Assembly (NCBI GenBank): GCA_965216515.1
Contig: OZ244173.1
Span: 1,116,001-1,180,000, forward strand
Reading direction: 5' to 3'
Length of the DNA: 64,000 nucleotides
From: CAXMRP01 sp965216515
Lineage (GTDB): Bacteria > Pseudomonadota > Alphaproteobacteria > Rhizobiales > Afifellaceae
Shown here: positions 52,686-61,590 of the stretch, piece after piece
Layout: each line of letters opens with the position of its first letter
How positions within the stretch are numbered: position 1 is the first letter of the stretch
Notes under the pieces: model-generated
Told to the model about the DNA's origin: nothing
What the model saw: the letters and a program-made list of their open reading frames with translations, nothing else
The model's database searches: none
Position numbers and translations under genes: made by a program

Positions 52686-53749
52686 CGTTCAAACAGCCGT
52701 GCCAGCCGCCTGGGCTCACGCTTCCGCCAGTGTCCGCGGTGATAGGCGTCTGACGCCATAAGCGGCAGCACCGTCGTGGCCTCGGCAAATACCATCTGCT
52801 CTTCGGCCGCCGTCACCTTTCCCCAGGAGCAGGCTTCCTTCAGCGTCGACGAAGAGCAGGCCCCGTCCCGCACATCCGCAACGGTGATCTGAACTGCATA
52901 TTTATGGACTTCAACGTCGTCGTGACCGAGGATTTCGGCGCAGACCACGATATCCTGCGCGAAATTCTTCGGCACACCGCCACCAATCATCAACAGGCCC
53001 GTCGTGCCCTGTTCGATCTTGATCTCGGTCAGTTCGCGGAAGTCGGCGACGGAATCAATCGACACATGGCCTTTGCCGGCGCGAATTTGCGCCACCTGGT
53101 GCTTGACCAGACCGAACCCGGCCGAGGAATCGGAAAAGGCCGGACAAAAAACCGGCACATCGTTTTCAAACGCCTGTTTGACGAGACTTTTGTCTTTCTT
53201 GCCCGAGGACACCAGAAAGCGCCCCATCTCCCTGATGAAGGCGCGCGAGGACAGAATGCCCTGCCCCAGTTCATCGGCCAGGGCTGCGACAGCCTCATCG
53301 CAGGCTTTCAGATCGTCCTCGTCGATATAGGTATCGTAAATCCGGTCGATCAGCATGGCCCGCAGATGCCGGTCCTCGACTGTCGCGCGCGCCTGATAGT
53401 GCTTGAAGCCCAATCCCTCGAAGAAATCCATGTCGACCACAGAGGCACCGGTCGCCACAACACAATCCACCATGTTGTGCCGGATCAGATCGGCATAGAG
53501 ATCCATGCAGCCACCGGCCGAAGTCGACCCGGCAAGCGTCACGATGATCGTGCAGGCCGGATCGGCAAGCATGGCATTGTAGATATCGCAGGCCCGCGCA
53601 AGTTCGCGGGAGGAAAACGACATGCCCGCCATTGCCGCGATGATCGGCCGCGCATCGAAGGACGTAAAATCCACATGCCGTACCGGCCGGCTGAGCAGGT
53701 CAGCCTTGCGGGCATTGGCCACCGTCGTGTCCGGATCGTACATGTTCAT
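52682..53749 (-). CDS. Deoxyhypusine-synthase-like protein
   Basis: Product of 355 residues. Homologous to deoxyhypusine synthase: VTLAGSTSAGGCMDLYADLI near residue 70, CPAFSDSSAGFGL, LMIGGGVPKNFAQD and, near residue 300, CSSSTLKEACSWGKVTAAEE, which holds the Lys in the position of the enzyme-imine Lys of eukaryotic DHS (SWGK). NAD-dependent aminobutyl transfer is the known chemistry. Bacteria have no eIF5A, so the acceptor must differ; some bacterial homologues act on polyamines, for example to homospermidine. Neighbours are a group IV decarboxylase upstream (50-base overlap) and an agmatinase-like enzyme downstream (4-base overlap). An ATG at 53743 is also possible. Confidence 0.85.
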   Translation of the reverse strand: MNMYDPDTTVANARKADLLSRPVRHVDFTSFDARPIIAAMAGMSFSSRELARACDIYNAMLADPACTIIVTLAGSTSAGGCMDLYADLIRHNMVDCVVATGASVVDMDFFEGLGFKHYQARATVEDRHLRAMLIDRIYDTYIDEDDLKACDEAVAALADELGQGILSSRAFIREMGRFLVSSGKKDKSLVKQAFENDVPVFCPAFSDSSAGFGLVKHQVAQIRAGKGHVSIDSVADFRELTEIKIEQGTTGLLMIGGGVPKNFAQDIVVCAEILGHDDVEVHKYAVQITVADVRDGACSSSTLKEACSWGKVTAAEEQMVFAEATTVLPLMASDAYHRGHWRKREPRRLARLFER

Positions 53750-54926
53750 CGCTCCACAAAACCTCCTGTGCCGCCGGCGCCGTCCGATCGAATTGGCTCA
53801 TCATCGGCGGGTCATCGACACGCGCATCGGCGCCAAATGCAAAGCCGTTGAACTTCGTTCGCATCACCCTGCCATAGGCACCGATATTACCGATCTCAAC
53901 ATGGTCGCCGGAACAGATATCTGCCGGCAGATGAAACGGTCCGGCCATGTGATCGAAGTCGTCGCAGGTCGGCCCGTAGAAGGAATACCCGCGAAGACCG
54001 CCCTCGCCCGGCCGACCGGCGAGGCGCACCGGATAGCGCCATCCCATGGGGCCGGCATCGAAGAGCGTGCCATAGATCCCGTCGTTCAGATAGAGCGTAT
54101 CGCCGCGCCGTTCTTCCACCCGCACCAGCAGCGATTCCGCTTCCGCAGCGAGCGCCCGCCCCGGCTCGCACCACAGTTCGCAGCCATCGCTCACCGAGAG
54201 CGCCTGGAATCCGTGCACGATGTCCCGCACAAAGGCTTCCGGCGGCGGCGGAACCATGCCCGGATAGGGTGCCGGAAAGCCGCCGCCAACATCGACAGCG
54301 TCGACGAACACACCGGCGCGCACGATGGCGCTTTGAACAGATGCAAGTGCAGCCCGATAGGTGGACGGCGCCATGGTCTGGCTACCGACATGAAAGCTGA
54401 TGACCAGCCGTTCCGCGGCTTGCCGCGTCGCCTGCAAAAGGCCGGCATCCGGTCCGGACGCGACGCCGAATTTCGCATTGAGCGGGATTTTCGATGTCCC
54501 GCCGGGCACGGCGAGGCGCACGCACAGGGTCAAAGCCTGGGCCCCGTCCGTAGCGGCCCTGATCCGGGCCAGTTCTTCATGACTGTCGACCGCAAAGATC
54601 CGGATACCCAGCCTGTGATAGGCCTCCGCGATCGCCCCTGCCGGTTTGACCGGATGCATGAAACCGATCACCGCATGGGGAAACAGGCGCCGAACCAGAC
54701 GCGCTTCGCCAATCGACGCCACATCGAAATGGTCGATGCCGGCAGCCGCCAGACTTCCCAGCAGCCATTCTGCCGGATTGGCCTTGACCGCGTAAAACAC
54801 CCGGCCCGGGAAGGCATTGCCGAACCAGCGGGCGGCCTGCTGCGGCGGCCCCGGCCGCCGGCACAGGACCGGAACATCGGGTTTGCGTGATCGCGCTACG
54901 TGAGATGCACTTTGAAATCGTTCCAA
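53700..54926 (-). CDS. PLP-dependent group IV (ornithine/DAP-type) decarboxylase
   Basis: Product of 408 residues. Alanine-racemase-fold decarboxylase: the PLP lysine lies in FYAVKANPAEW, then FDVASIGEARLV, ISFHVGSQ, VDVGGGFPAPYP, LWCEPGRAL and the catalytic Cys/Asp in GPTCDDFDHM. GPTCD is the ornithine decarboxylase form; DAP decarboxylases have GPxCE. Probably L-ornithine (or lysine) to putrescine (or cadaverine). The start is TTG at 54926, which stands nine bases after a perfect GGAGG. An ATG four bases earlier is out of frame and stops after 11 codons, so it could be a tiny overlapping leader. A longer in-frame extension to 55325 has no homology-like content. First gene of the polyamine operon. 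Confidence 0.88.
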   Translation of the reverse strand: MERFQSASHVARSRKPDVPVLCRRPGPPQQAARWFGNAFPGRVFYAVKANPAEWLLGSLAAAGIDHFDVASIGEARLVRRLFPHAVIGFMHPVKPAGAIAEAYHRLGIRIFAVDSHEELARIRAATDGAQALTLCVRLAVPGGTSKIPLNAKFGVASGPDAGLLQATRQAAERLVISFHVGSQTMAPSTYRAALASVQSAIVRAGVFVDAVDVGGGFPAPYPGMVPPPPEAFVRDIVHGFQALSVSDGCELWCEPGRALAAEAESLLVRVEERRGDTLYLNDGIYGTLFDAGPMGWRYPVRLAGRPGEGGLRGYSFYGPTCDDFDHMAGPFHLPADICSGDHVEIGNIGAYGRVMRTKFNGFAFGADARVDDPPMMSQFDRTAPAAQEVLWSDEHVRSGHDGGQCPQG

Positions 54927-55263
54927 CGCATGGGACCTCCGATTGAACCGCAGTCGTGCGGTGACGCCCAACCCGGTTGCCAGATCATGTGTATGCTGCC
55001 CCACGGGTCGCCCCGGACTTGGCAGGCGTCCTCTATTGCAAGATTTGCCCCTTGTGAAGAGGAAAATGCGGCTGTCTCCGCGCGCATCGGTGCGAACGTC
55101 TGGCGCGATGTCCGGGCCCGCGATTTCATCGCCCGCGCATCCGGAGGACAACAAGCTGTATCGCTGCCTCTGCCCTGGCGCGGCCATGCCTGCCGGCATG
55201 CCGTGGCGAATGGAAAAATTGATGTTTTCCTGTATTTCTTCCCCAACCGGAAAGGAAACGAAC
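54927..55263. promoter_or_regulatory. Divergent intergenic region between polyamine operon and tup operon
   Basis: 337 bases without a supported gene. It must hold the promoters for the decarboxylase operon (minus) and tupBCA (plus). It contains short stems such as GCATCCGGAGGAC near 55140 and GCCTGCCGGCATGC near 55188-55205 but no element I can identify. I looked for a molybdenum/tungsten cofactor riboswitch and did not find the conserved core. Small open frames crossing it look like shadows. Confidence 0.4.
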
Positions 55264-55971
55264 ATGGATGGCTTCTGGACGATCCTGGGCGACGCCTTGC
55301 ACATGATCCTGGCCTGGGATCGCAATCTGGTCGAGATTATCGGACTATCGCTTCGCGTGACCCTGACAGCCGTCGCCGTTGCCTGCCTTGTCGGCCTGCC
55401 GCTCGGTGCGGCGGTTGGAGCCTTCCGGTTTCCCGGGCGGACGCTGGTGAGCGTTCTGCTGAATGCGCTGATGGGCCTGCCACCTGTGGTGGTGGGGCTG
55501 ATGGTCTACCTGATGTTGTCGGCGTCCGGACCGCTCGGCCCGCTCGGTCTGCTCTATACGCCGACCGCAATGATCATAGCGCAGACAATCCTCGTCACGC
55601 CGATAGTCGCAGCGCTGACCAAGCAGGTCGTCGAGGATCTTTATACTGAATATGCCGAACAATTCGCGTCGCTGGACGTCGGTCGGCTGGATCGCATCGT
55701 GGCACTTCTGTGGGACGCCCGCTACAGCCTTTTGACCGTCGCCCTGGCCGGGTTCGGCCGCGCGGTGGCCGAGGTCGGTGCGGTGATTATCGTTGGCGGC
55801 AACATCAACCACGTCACCAGGGTAATGACGACGACCATTGCGCTGGAGACTTCGAAGGGCAATCTTCACCTTGCCCTGGCCCTCGGCGTCGTCCTCCTGG
55901 CCATCGCCGTCCTCGTCAATGGCGCGGTCATGACGATCAGGGCATCGGTGGTGCGGTCGGCCTATGCCTGA
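55264..55971 (+). CDS. tupB: Tungstate ABC transporter permease
   Basis: Product of 235 residues with five or six helices (IIGLSLRVTLTAVAVACLVG at the start). The EAA-type cytoplasmic loop is GRAVAEVGAVIIVGGNINHV, the MetI-like/TupB motif that docks on the ATPase. The ATG at 55264 follows GGAAAGGAAACGAAC; the long frame upstream from 54943 is non-coding. Together with TupC (overlap of eight bases) and TupA it imports tungstate for W- or Mo-pterin enzymes. Confidence 0.9.
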   Translation: MDGFWTILGDALHMILAWDRNLVEIIGLSLRVTLTAVAVACLVGLPLGAAVGAFRFPGRTLVSVLLNALMGLPPVVVGLMVYLMLSASGPLGPLGLLYTPTAMIIAQTILVTPIVAALTKQVVEDLYTEYAEQFASLDVGRLDRIVALLWDARYSLLTVALAGFGRAVAEVGAVIIVGGNINHVTRVMTTTIALETSKGNLHLALALGVVLLAIAVLVNGAVMTIRASVVRSAYA

Positions 55972-56728
55972 GGTCAAGCATCGCGATGTGAAGACCGGAC
56001 CGTCCGAACCGCTCATGGGCACGCGCGGCCTGTGTTTCAACGGCGGCGAAAGACGGCTGATCGATCGCGTCGACATCGAAATATTCGCACAGCGCCGCAC
56101 GGTGATCATGGGCGCCAACGGAGCCGGCAAGAGCCTTCTTCTGCGTCTTCTGCACGGCCTTGTCCCGCCGAGCGGCGGAAACGTGCTGTGGCGGGGACGA
56201 CCGCTCGACCGCGCAGCGCGACGGGCGCAGGCCATGGTGTTTCAGCGCCCGGTCATGTTGCGCCGGTCTGTAACGGCAAATCTGCGGTTTGCCCTGGCGG
56301 CGCGGGGGATCAGCGGTAAAGTGCGCACCGAACGCGAAACCGAGGCCATTCGGCACGCTCAGATCGAAGGCCTGGCCCATAGGCCGGCAAGAATTCTGTC
56401 CGTCGGCGAACAGCAGCGGCTAGCTGTCGCTCGTGCCTTGGCCTGTTCACCGCAAGTGCTGTTCCTGGATGAGCCGACCGCGAGCCTGGACCCTGCATCC
56501 ACCCATGCCATCGAGGAGTTGCTTCGCCAGGCCCACACGCGCGGCGTGACTACCGTTCTCGTCACTCACGATGTCGGCCAGGCCCGACGGCTTGGCGATA
56601 ATGTCGTTTTCCTCCATGAGGGGCGCGTTGCGGAGACGGGACCGGTGTCGACCGTCCTCCATACCCCGCGTTCCGACGCCGTACGCGCCTGGCTCGACGG
56701 ACAGCTGTACCTTGAATCGATGTCATAG
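55964..56728 (+). CDS. tupC: Tungstate ABC transporter ATPase
   Basis: Product of 254 residues. Walker A MGANGAGKSLLLRLLHG near residue 48, Q-loop AMVFQRPVML, signature ILSVGEQQRLAVARAL (LSVGE instead of LSGGE, common in TupC-type proteins), Walker B VLFLDEPTASLDP and switch His VLVTHDVGQA. Energises tungstate uptake on the cytoplasmic face. It overlaps tupB by eight bases and precedes tupA by 27. Confidence 0.92.
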   Translation: MPEVKHRDVKTGPSEPLMGTRGLCFNGGERRLIDRVDIEIFAQRRTVIMGANGAGKSLLLRLLHGLVPPSGGNVLWRGRPLDRAARRAQAMVFQRPVMLRRSVTANLRFALAARGISGKVRTERETEAIRHAQIEGLAHRPARILSVGEQQRLAVARALACSPQVLFLDEPTASLDPASTHAIEELLRQAHTRGVTTVLVTHDVGQARRLGDNVVFLHEGRVAETGPVSTVLHTPRSDAVRAWLDGQLYLESMS

Positions 56729-56755
56729 AGCCGCTTGTCGGGAAAGGAGGATTGT

Positions 56756-57586
56756 GTGAACAGCCGCGCCCTGTCCGGTGTATTGGCCATTGTCGCTATC
56801 GCAGTTTGCGGCATATCTGCCGGCGTCGCCAAGGACCGCTTTATCGTTGTCCAATCCACGACTTCGACCCAGAATTCCGGCCTTTTCGATTACATCCTGC
56901 CCAAATTCCGCGCCAAAACCGGCATCGACGTGCGTGTCGTCGCCGTCGGGACGGGTCAGGCGATTCGGAATGCCGCAAACGGCGATGGTGACGTCCTGTT
57001 CGTCCATGCCAGATCGGCGGAGGATATGTTCGTCGCCGAAGGGCACGGCGTGCGCCGCGCCGATGTGATGTACAATGACTTCCTCATCGTCGGCCCGCCT
57101 GCCGATCCTGCCGGTATTGCCGGCATGGACGATGTGGTCGCGGCGCTGGCGAAGATCGCCGACACCGGTGCCCGTTTCGCCTCGCGTGGCGATGACAGCG
57201 GCACCAACAAGGCCGAATTGCGGCTTTGGAATGAGGCGGGCGCCGATGTCTCCGCCGCATCCGGCAGTTGGTATCTGGAGACCGGTTCCGGTATGGGCGC
57301 AACGCTCAATATTGGCATCGGCATGGGCGCATACGTCATGACCGACCGTGCGACCTGGATCAGTTTCGGCAACAAGGGTGAGTATGGGATTGCCGTCGAG
57401 GGAGATCGGAAGCTTTTCAACCAGTACGGCATTATTTTGGTTGACAGGAAGAGGCATCCGAATGTGAAGGCCGAACTCGGCCAACAGTTCGTCGACTGGA
57501 TATTGTCCGACGAAGGCCAGGCCGCGATCACCGGCTACACCGTCGATGGCCGCCAGCTTTTCTTTCCCAATGCCGCAAAACGGTAG
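56756..57586 (+). CDS. tupA: Tungstate-binding periplasmic protein
   Basis: Product of 276 residues with signal peptide (RALSGVLAIVAIAVCGISA, likely cut after GVA). The oxyanion site elements of TupA are present: VQSTTSTQNSGLFDYILP at the mature N-terminus, VMYNDFLIVGPPADPAG, SRGDDSGTNKAE and WYLETGSGMGATLNI. It binds tungstate (possibly molybdate) and delivers it to TupBC. GTG at 56756 was chosen: AAAGGAGG lies five bases upstream. The gene order B-C-A is unusual compared with the common A-B-C. Mo/W supply would suit the molybdopterin subunit at 3371-5680. Confidence 0.93.
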   Translation: MNSRALSGVLAIVAIAVCGISAGVAKDRFIVVQSTTSTQNSGLFDYILPKFRAKTGIDVRVVAVGTGQAIRNAANGDGDVLFVHARSAEDMFVAEGHGVRRADVMYNDFLIVGPPADPAGIAGMDDVVAALAKIADTGARFASRGDDSGTNKAELRLWNEAGADVSAASGSWYLETGSGMGATLNIGIGMGAYVMTDRATWISFGNKGEYGIAVEGDRKLFNQYGIILVDRKRHPNVKAELGQQFVDWILSDEGQAAITGYTVDGRQLFFPNAAKR

Positions 57587-57932
57587 TTGACTGAACCGCG
57601 CCGTTCCGCCGGCGAATCCGGTGTGTCTGGTGAACGCGCCTGCAGGGTCGGCTGGCGGCGCATCGAATGGTCGGCGAGAATCGCAAGGGATAAGTCTGAA
57701 GTGCGTTGGATCGGCGCGATCGCTGCGCCGTGCGGCGGCGGTTTTGCACTTTGCCGGAAAGTCCACGCACGACCGCTTGCCCGCGGCGCGGAGTGTGATA
57801 TCAGACGGATGCTGCTTTGCCACCTGATCGTTCCTCGCTGTTCGGGCCCGGATCAGACGGCGGCGGCGAGCCCCGCGTCTTGGCGACAAAGAACACCGCG
57901 CACCGGACAAGCGAAACCGAGGAGCGGAGCGA
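57587..57932. other. Intergenic region between tupA and GMC oxidoreductase gene
   Basis: 346 bases without a supported gene. Open frames here have no signal, motif or ribosome-binding site that I can credit. It should contain the tupA terminator and the promoter of the GMC gene, but I see no clear hairpin with T run. GAGGAGCGGAGCG just before 57933 is the ribosome-binding site of the GMC gene. Confidence 0.5.
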
Positions 57933-59492
57933 ATGCAGTTTAGCTACATCGTCGTTGGCGCCGGCTCGGCCGGATGCGTGCTCGCCGCGCGACTGAGCGA
58001 GGACCCGGCCGCTTCGGTGTGCCTCGTAGAAGCCGGCGGCGAAGTGGCGGATCCGGCCATCCGTGAGCCGGCCATGTGGCCGATGCTGGAAGGCACCGAC
58101 GTCGATTGGGCGTTCAGAACCACCCCGCAAAGGGGCACCGCCAATCGCATCCATGCCTGGGCCAGGGGCCGCGTGATCGGCGGATCGAGCAGCATCAACG
58201 CCATGGCGCACGTGCGCGGGCACCCGGATGATTTCGATGGTTGGGTGAAGGCCGGCTGTGTCGGATGGGGTTATGCCGACCTCATGCCGTACTTTATCAA
58301 GTCAGAGACATCGCCGTTTGCCCCCTCGCCCTATCACGGCGACCGTGGCCCTATCCGTCAGATGGTCCCCGATCGCCCGCACCCGCTGACTCAGTGCTTC
58401 CTGGATGCCGCCGAAGCCGCTGGTCATGAACCCACCGAGGAGCACAATGGCGGGCGGATGACCGGTCCCACTCTCAACACGCTCGTCATCGTCGACAGCA
58501 AGCGCCAGAGCGTCGCCGACGCCTATCTTGCACCGGCGCTGGGGCTCGCCAACCTGACCGTCCGCGCCGCCAGCCTTGTCGACCGCCTGGAGTTTGCCGG
58601 CCGGCGCTGTATCGGCGTTCACGTGACAAACGAAAATCAAACAGAGTTTATCGAAGCCAGCGAGGGTGTTGTCCTGTGCGCCGGCGTCATCAATTCGCCC
58701 ACCATATTGATGCGATCAGGCATCGGGCCGGCGGACGATCTGTCCGTGCTCGGAATCATCCCGCGGGTCGATCTGCCATCTGTCGGACGAAACCTGCACG
58801 ATCATTTGCTTTCCGGCGGCAACGTATATCTTTCCACTCGCGAAGTGCCGTTCACACAGACCCAGCATTCCGAGTCCCTGCTTTACACCCGGCGTGGCAG
58901 CGGAGACCCGGCCTCGGCCCCGGAGCTGGTGGCCGCTTGCGTGGTTGCGCCCATCGTGACCGAACAGTTCGATCCGCCACCGTTCGGCGAGGCCTACACG
59001 CTGATGTTCGGTTTCACGCATCCCAAAAGTCGCGGCTCCGTCCGACTGATTTCTGCCGATCCCACCATCGCCCCGGCGATCGATCCGAACTACCTCGCCG
59101 AGGCGTATGACCGCGAGGTCTACCTGGACTCCATGGACAGAACCCGCGCCATCGGCGCTTCGAACTCATTTTCGGACTGGCGCAAGGAAGAGTACCTGCC
59201 CGGCACAGCGCTCGGCAGCCGCGCCGGGAATCTGGAATTTCTGCAAAAGGCGGCATTCACCCATCACCATCCTGTCGGGACCTGCCGCATGGGTTCCGAC
59301 AATGAAGCGGTGGTGGACACGGAGCTTCAGGTGCGTGGTGTCGACGGGCTGCACCTGATCGACGGTTCCGTCATTCCGGAACTGACGACAGGGCCGCCCA
59401 ACGCCGCAATAATCGCCATGGCAGAACGAAAAAGCGACCTCATCAAGGGCCTCCAGCCGGAGGCACCCCGCGATCCCCGCACTGCGGATTGA
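57933..59492 (+). CDS. GMC-family FAD oxidoreductase (choline/alcohol dehydrogenase type)
   Basis: Product of 519 residues. FAD motif FSYIVVGAGSAGCVLAARLS, VEAGGEV, GRVIGGSSSINAMAHVRGHP (PROSITE-type GMC 1), EGVVLCAGVINSPTILMRSG (GMC 2), HLHDHL-type NLHDHLLSGG, and the C-terminal HHHPVGTCRMG with the catalytic His and GPPNAAIIAMAER. It oxidises a primary alcohol to an aldehyde; the substrate is not readable, though the sequence is closer to choline/polyethylene-glycol dehydrogenases than the GMC protein at 12258-13886. Followed 61 bases later by the CoxG-like gene, probably co-transcribed. Confidence 0.92.
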   Translation: MQFSYIVVGAGSAGCVLAARLSEDPAASVCLVEAGGEVADPAIREPAMWPMLEGTDVDWAFRTTPQRGTANRIHAWARGRVIGGSSSINAMAHVRGHPDDFDGWVKAGCVGWGYADLMPYFIKSETSPFAPSPYHGDRGPIRQMVPDRPHPLTQCFLDAAEAAGHEPTEEHNGGRMTGPTLNTLVIVDSKRQSVADAYLAPALGLANLTVRAASLVDRLEFAGRRCIGVHVTNENQTEFIEASEGVVLCAGVINSPTILMRSGIGPADDLSVLGIIPRVDLPSVGRNLHDHLLSGGNVYLSTREVPFTQTQHSESLLYTRRGSGDPASAPELVAACVVAPIVTEQFDPPPFGEAYTLMFGFTHPKSRGSVRLISADPTIAPAIDPNYLAEAYDREVYLDSMDRTRAIGASNSFSDWRKEEYLPGTALGSRAGNLEFLQKAAFTHHHPVGTCRMGSDNEAVVDTELQVRGVDGLHLIDGSVIPELTTGPPNAAIIAMAERKSDLIKGLQPEAPRDPRTAD

Positions 59493-59553
59493 AACCGTCC
59501 AAATCAATGCACGTGTGCCAGTCGGCCGCGCGTCTGGCAGGAAGGGAACACCG

Positions 59554-60117
59554 ATGGATATCACCGGGCAACATACCATCCAGGCATCGCCGGAACGGGT
59601 TTTTGAAGCCCTGAACGATGAGAGCGTTCTACGGCAGTGCATTCCCGGTTGCCAGCGTCTTGAGCGGCTTTCCGACGATGAAATGGCGGCAACAGTGGTC
59701 GTCAAGATCGGTGCAATGCCGGCCAAGTTCAACTGCACGGTAAAGATTTCAGACCGGGTTTATCCGGAAAGTTACCGGATCACCGGCCAGGGCGGAGCGG
59801 GCGCCGCCGGCGCGGCGAAAGGAAGCGCGGATGTCTCCCTGACGCCTGACCCCCAGGGCACGCTGCTGCGTTATGAGGTGCGGACAGAACTTGACGGTAT
59901 GCTGAAGAAGTTCGGCACCAGCCTGCTGGACAGCATCGCCCGTGACCTGTCGACACAGTTTTTTGAGAAGTTCAGCGACCATATCGCTGGTTCGCCAGGC
60001 GAAATCGAACCGGCGCGACCTGCCGTAACCGTCCCCAATATCGGTCTGCCCGGCTGGATCTGGTGGTTGGCCGCCGGGTTGGTGATCCTGTTGCTGATCA
60101 CAGCGCTTTCCCTGTAG
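59554..60117 (+). CDS. CoxG-family (CO dehydrogenase subunit G-like) protein with C-terminal TM
   Basis: Product of 187 residues. SRPBCC-fold protein of the CoxG type: MDITGQHTIQASPERVFEAL, CIPGCQRLERLSDDEMAATV, IGAMPAKFNCTVKISDRVYP and ITGQGGAGAAGAAKGSADVSL. It ends with a membrane helix (WIWWLAAGLVILLLITALSL), as in CoxG proteins that recruit a CoxL-type enzyme to the membrane. GGAAGGGAA lies just before the ATG at 59554; the longer frame from 59515 is not needed. The only CoxL-like protein in the window is 54 kb away, so its partner is uncertain. Confidence 0.9.
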   Translation: MDITGQHTIQASPERVFEALNDESVLRQCIPGCQRLERLSDDEMAATVVVKIGAMPAKFNCTVKISDRVYPESYRITGQGGAGAAGAAKGSADVSLTPDPQGTLLRYEVRTELDGMLKKFGTSLLDSIARDLSTQFFEKFSDHIAGSPGEIEPARPAVTVPNIGLPGWIWWLAAGLVILLLITALSL

Positions 60118-60319
60118 CCGGGGATGTTCAGCTGGTGGAAGCTCGAAACCGCAAAAAAATACATCTGAAAGGCCAGCCCGCGGCGCGGTTCACCGATGGC
60201 CTGATGCTGATGCAACTGGAACGATCCGGGGGAGAAAATCTCCCACTTTCCGACGGGGATAACGGCGGTGGAGCAATTGGATGAAAAAAACGTTATAAAT
60301 CAACGGCCAAAAACATGGA

Positions 60320-60395
<76 letters not shown>

Positions 60396-60679
60396 GATCG
60401 ACTTGGTTTTTGGCATCACCGATGCCACGGAAGCCATGACCGCCTTATAGGAAGGCCCCTTGCGATCCGCAAGGGCAACAGCGGCCGCACCCGGTCAGGC
60501 AAAATCACGCCGCCAGCCGCCGCCGGCCGCTGGCGGACCGCAGAGCGGATTGCGCGACACTCCGGCAAACGGGGTCCGGCGCCGGACCGCACCGGTTCGT
60601 CGGTCCGATCCCCTTCGCGGCTTGTCCGAATCTCGCTATCAAGCACCGAACATGTCGCCTATCGTGAAAGGAACGGACC

Positions 60680-61537
60680 ATGGACCAATCCACCGAACCT
60701 TTGAGCCTCGGTTCGATGAGCACGCTCGCCGCGGAGTGGTTTTCCAGCGCCCTGCCAAATATTACCGCCGCCGCCGTCATACTCGTTGTCGGCTATCTGG
60801 TGGCCGTTTGGGTGGGCCGCACGACAACCAAACTGACGGCGCGGTCACATCGCGTCGACGCGATCCTCCAGCCGGTCATCGGATCGGTTGTCCGCTACAC
60901 AATCATGATTGTCGTGCTGGTCGTCGCCCTGAGCCAGCTTGGCGTCCAAACCGCTTCGCTGCTCGCGGTGCTGGGCGCGGCCGGCCTCGCCATCGGCCTC
61001 GCCCTCCAGGGAACGCTGTCCAATATCGCTGCCGGCATGATGCTGCTGTGGCTCCGGCCATTTGGAATAAACGATTATATCGAATGCAGCGCGGTCACCG
61101 GTACGGTCAAGGTCCTCGGCCTTTTCGCCACCGAATTCCGCACCTTCGAGGGCATCTATACATTCGTACCCAATTCGCTGCTCTGGAATTCGACAATCAC
61201 CAACTATACGCGCAATCCGCGGCGGATGGTCCGAGTCCCCGTTGGCGTCGGCTATGGTGATGACCCGAACAAGGCGCGCGACGTTCTGGTCGCCATGGCC
61301 CGTGACGACAGCCGCATCCTGGACGATCCGGAGCCGGTTGCCTTCGTCTCCGAACTGGGCGCCAGCGCCGTTGTTGTCGAATTGCGCGCCTGGGCCGCCA
61401 CACCCGATTATGTCCAGACCCTGCGGGATCTCACCATGCGCGCCAAGCTGGAAATCGACAAGGCCGGGCTTGAAATCCCGTTCCCGCAGCGTGTCCTGCA
61501 CATGGTTCCCGCGCCACCGGTGGAACCGGCAGCCTGA
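60680..61537 (+). CDS. Small-conductance mechanosensitive channel (MscS family)
   Basis: Product of 285 residues, the size of MscS itself. Three N-terminal helices; the pore helix TM3 is LAVLGAAGLAIGLALQGTLS with the usual Gly/Ala packing, followed by NIAAGMMLLWLRPFGINDYI, then the beta domain GTVKVLGLFATEFRTFEG and FVPNSLLWNSTITNYTRNP. It opens on membrane tension to release solutes on osmotic downshock. Its ATG at 60680 follows GAAAGGAAC. Likely a single-gene unit. Confidence 0.93.
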   Translation: MDQSTEPLSLGSMSTLAAEWFSSALPNITAAAVILVVGYLVAVWVGRTTTKLTARSHRVDAILQPVIGSVVRYTIMIVVLVVALSQLGVQTASLLAVLGAAGLAIGLALQGTLSNIAAGMMLLWLRPFGINDYIECSAVTGTVKVLGLFATEFRTFEGIYTFVPNSLLWNSTITNYTRNPRRMVRVPVGVGYGDDPNKARDVLVAMARDDSRILDDPEPVAFVSELGASAVVVELRAWAATPDYVQTLRDLTMRAKLEIDKAGLEIPFPQRVLHMVPAPPVEPAA

Positions 61538-61590
61538 ACGCCCGAAGATCTGCCGCGGGCGCAACCGCCGGCGGATCTTGCGCCGTCGAC

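Noticed and set aside
54927..55263. Molybdenum/tungsten cofactor riboswitch upstream of tupB
   Set aside because: Only short unrelated stems are present; I could not find the conserved core elements.
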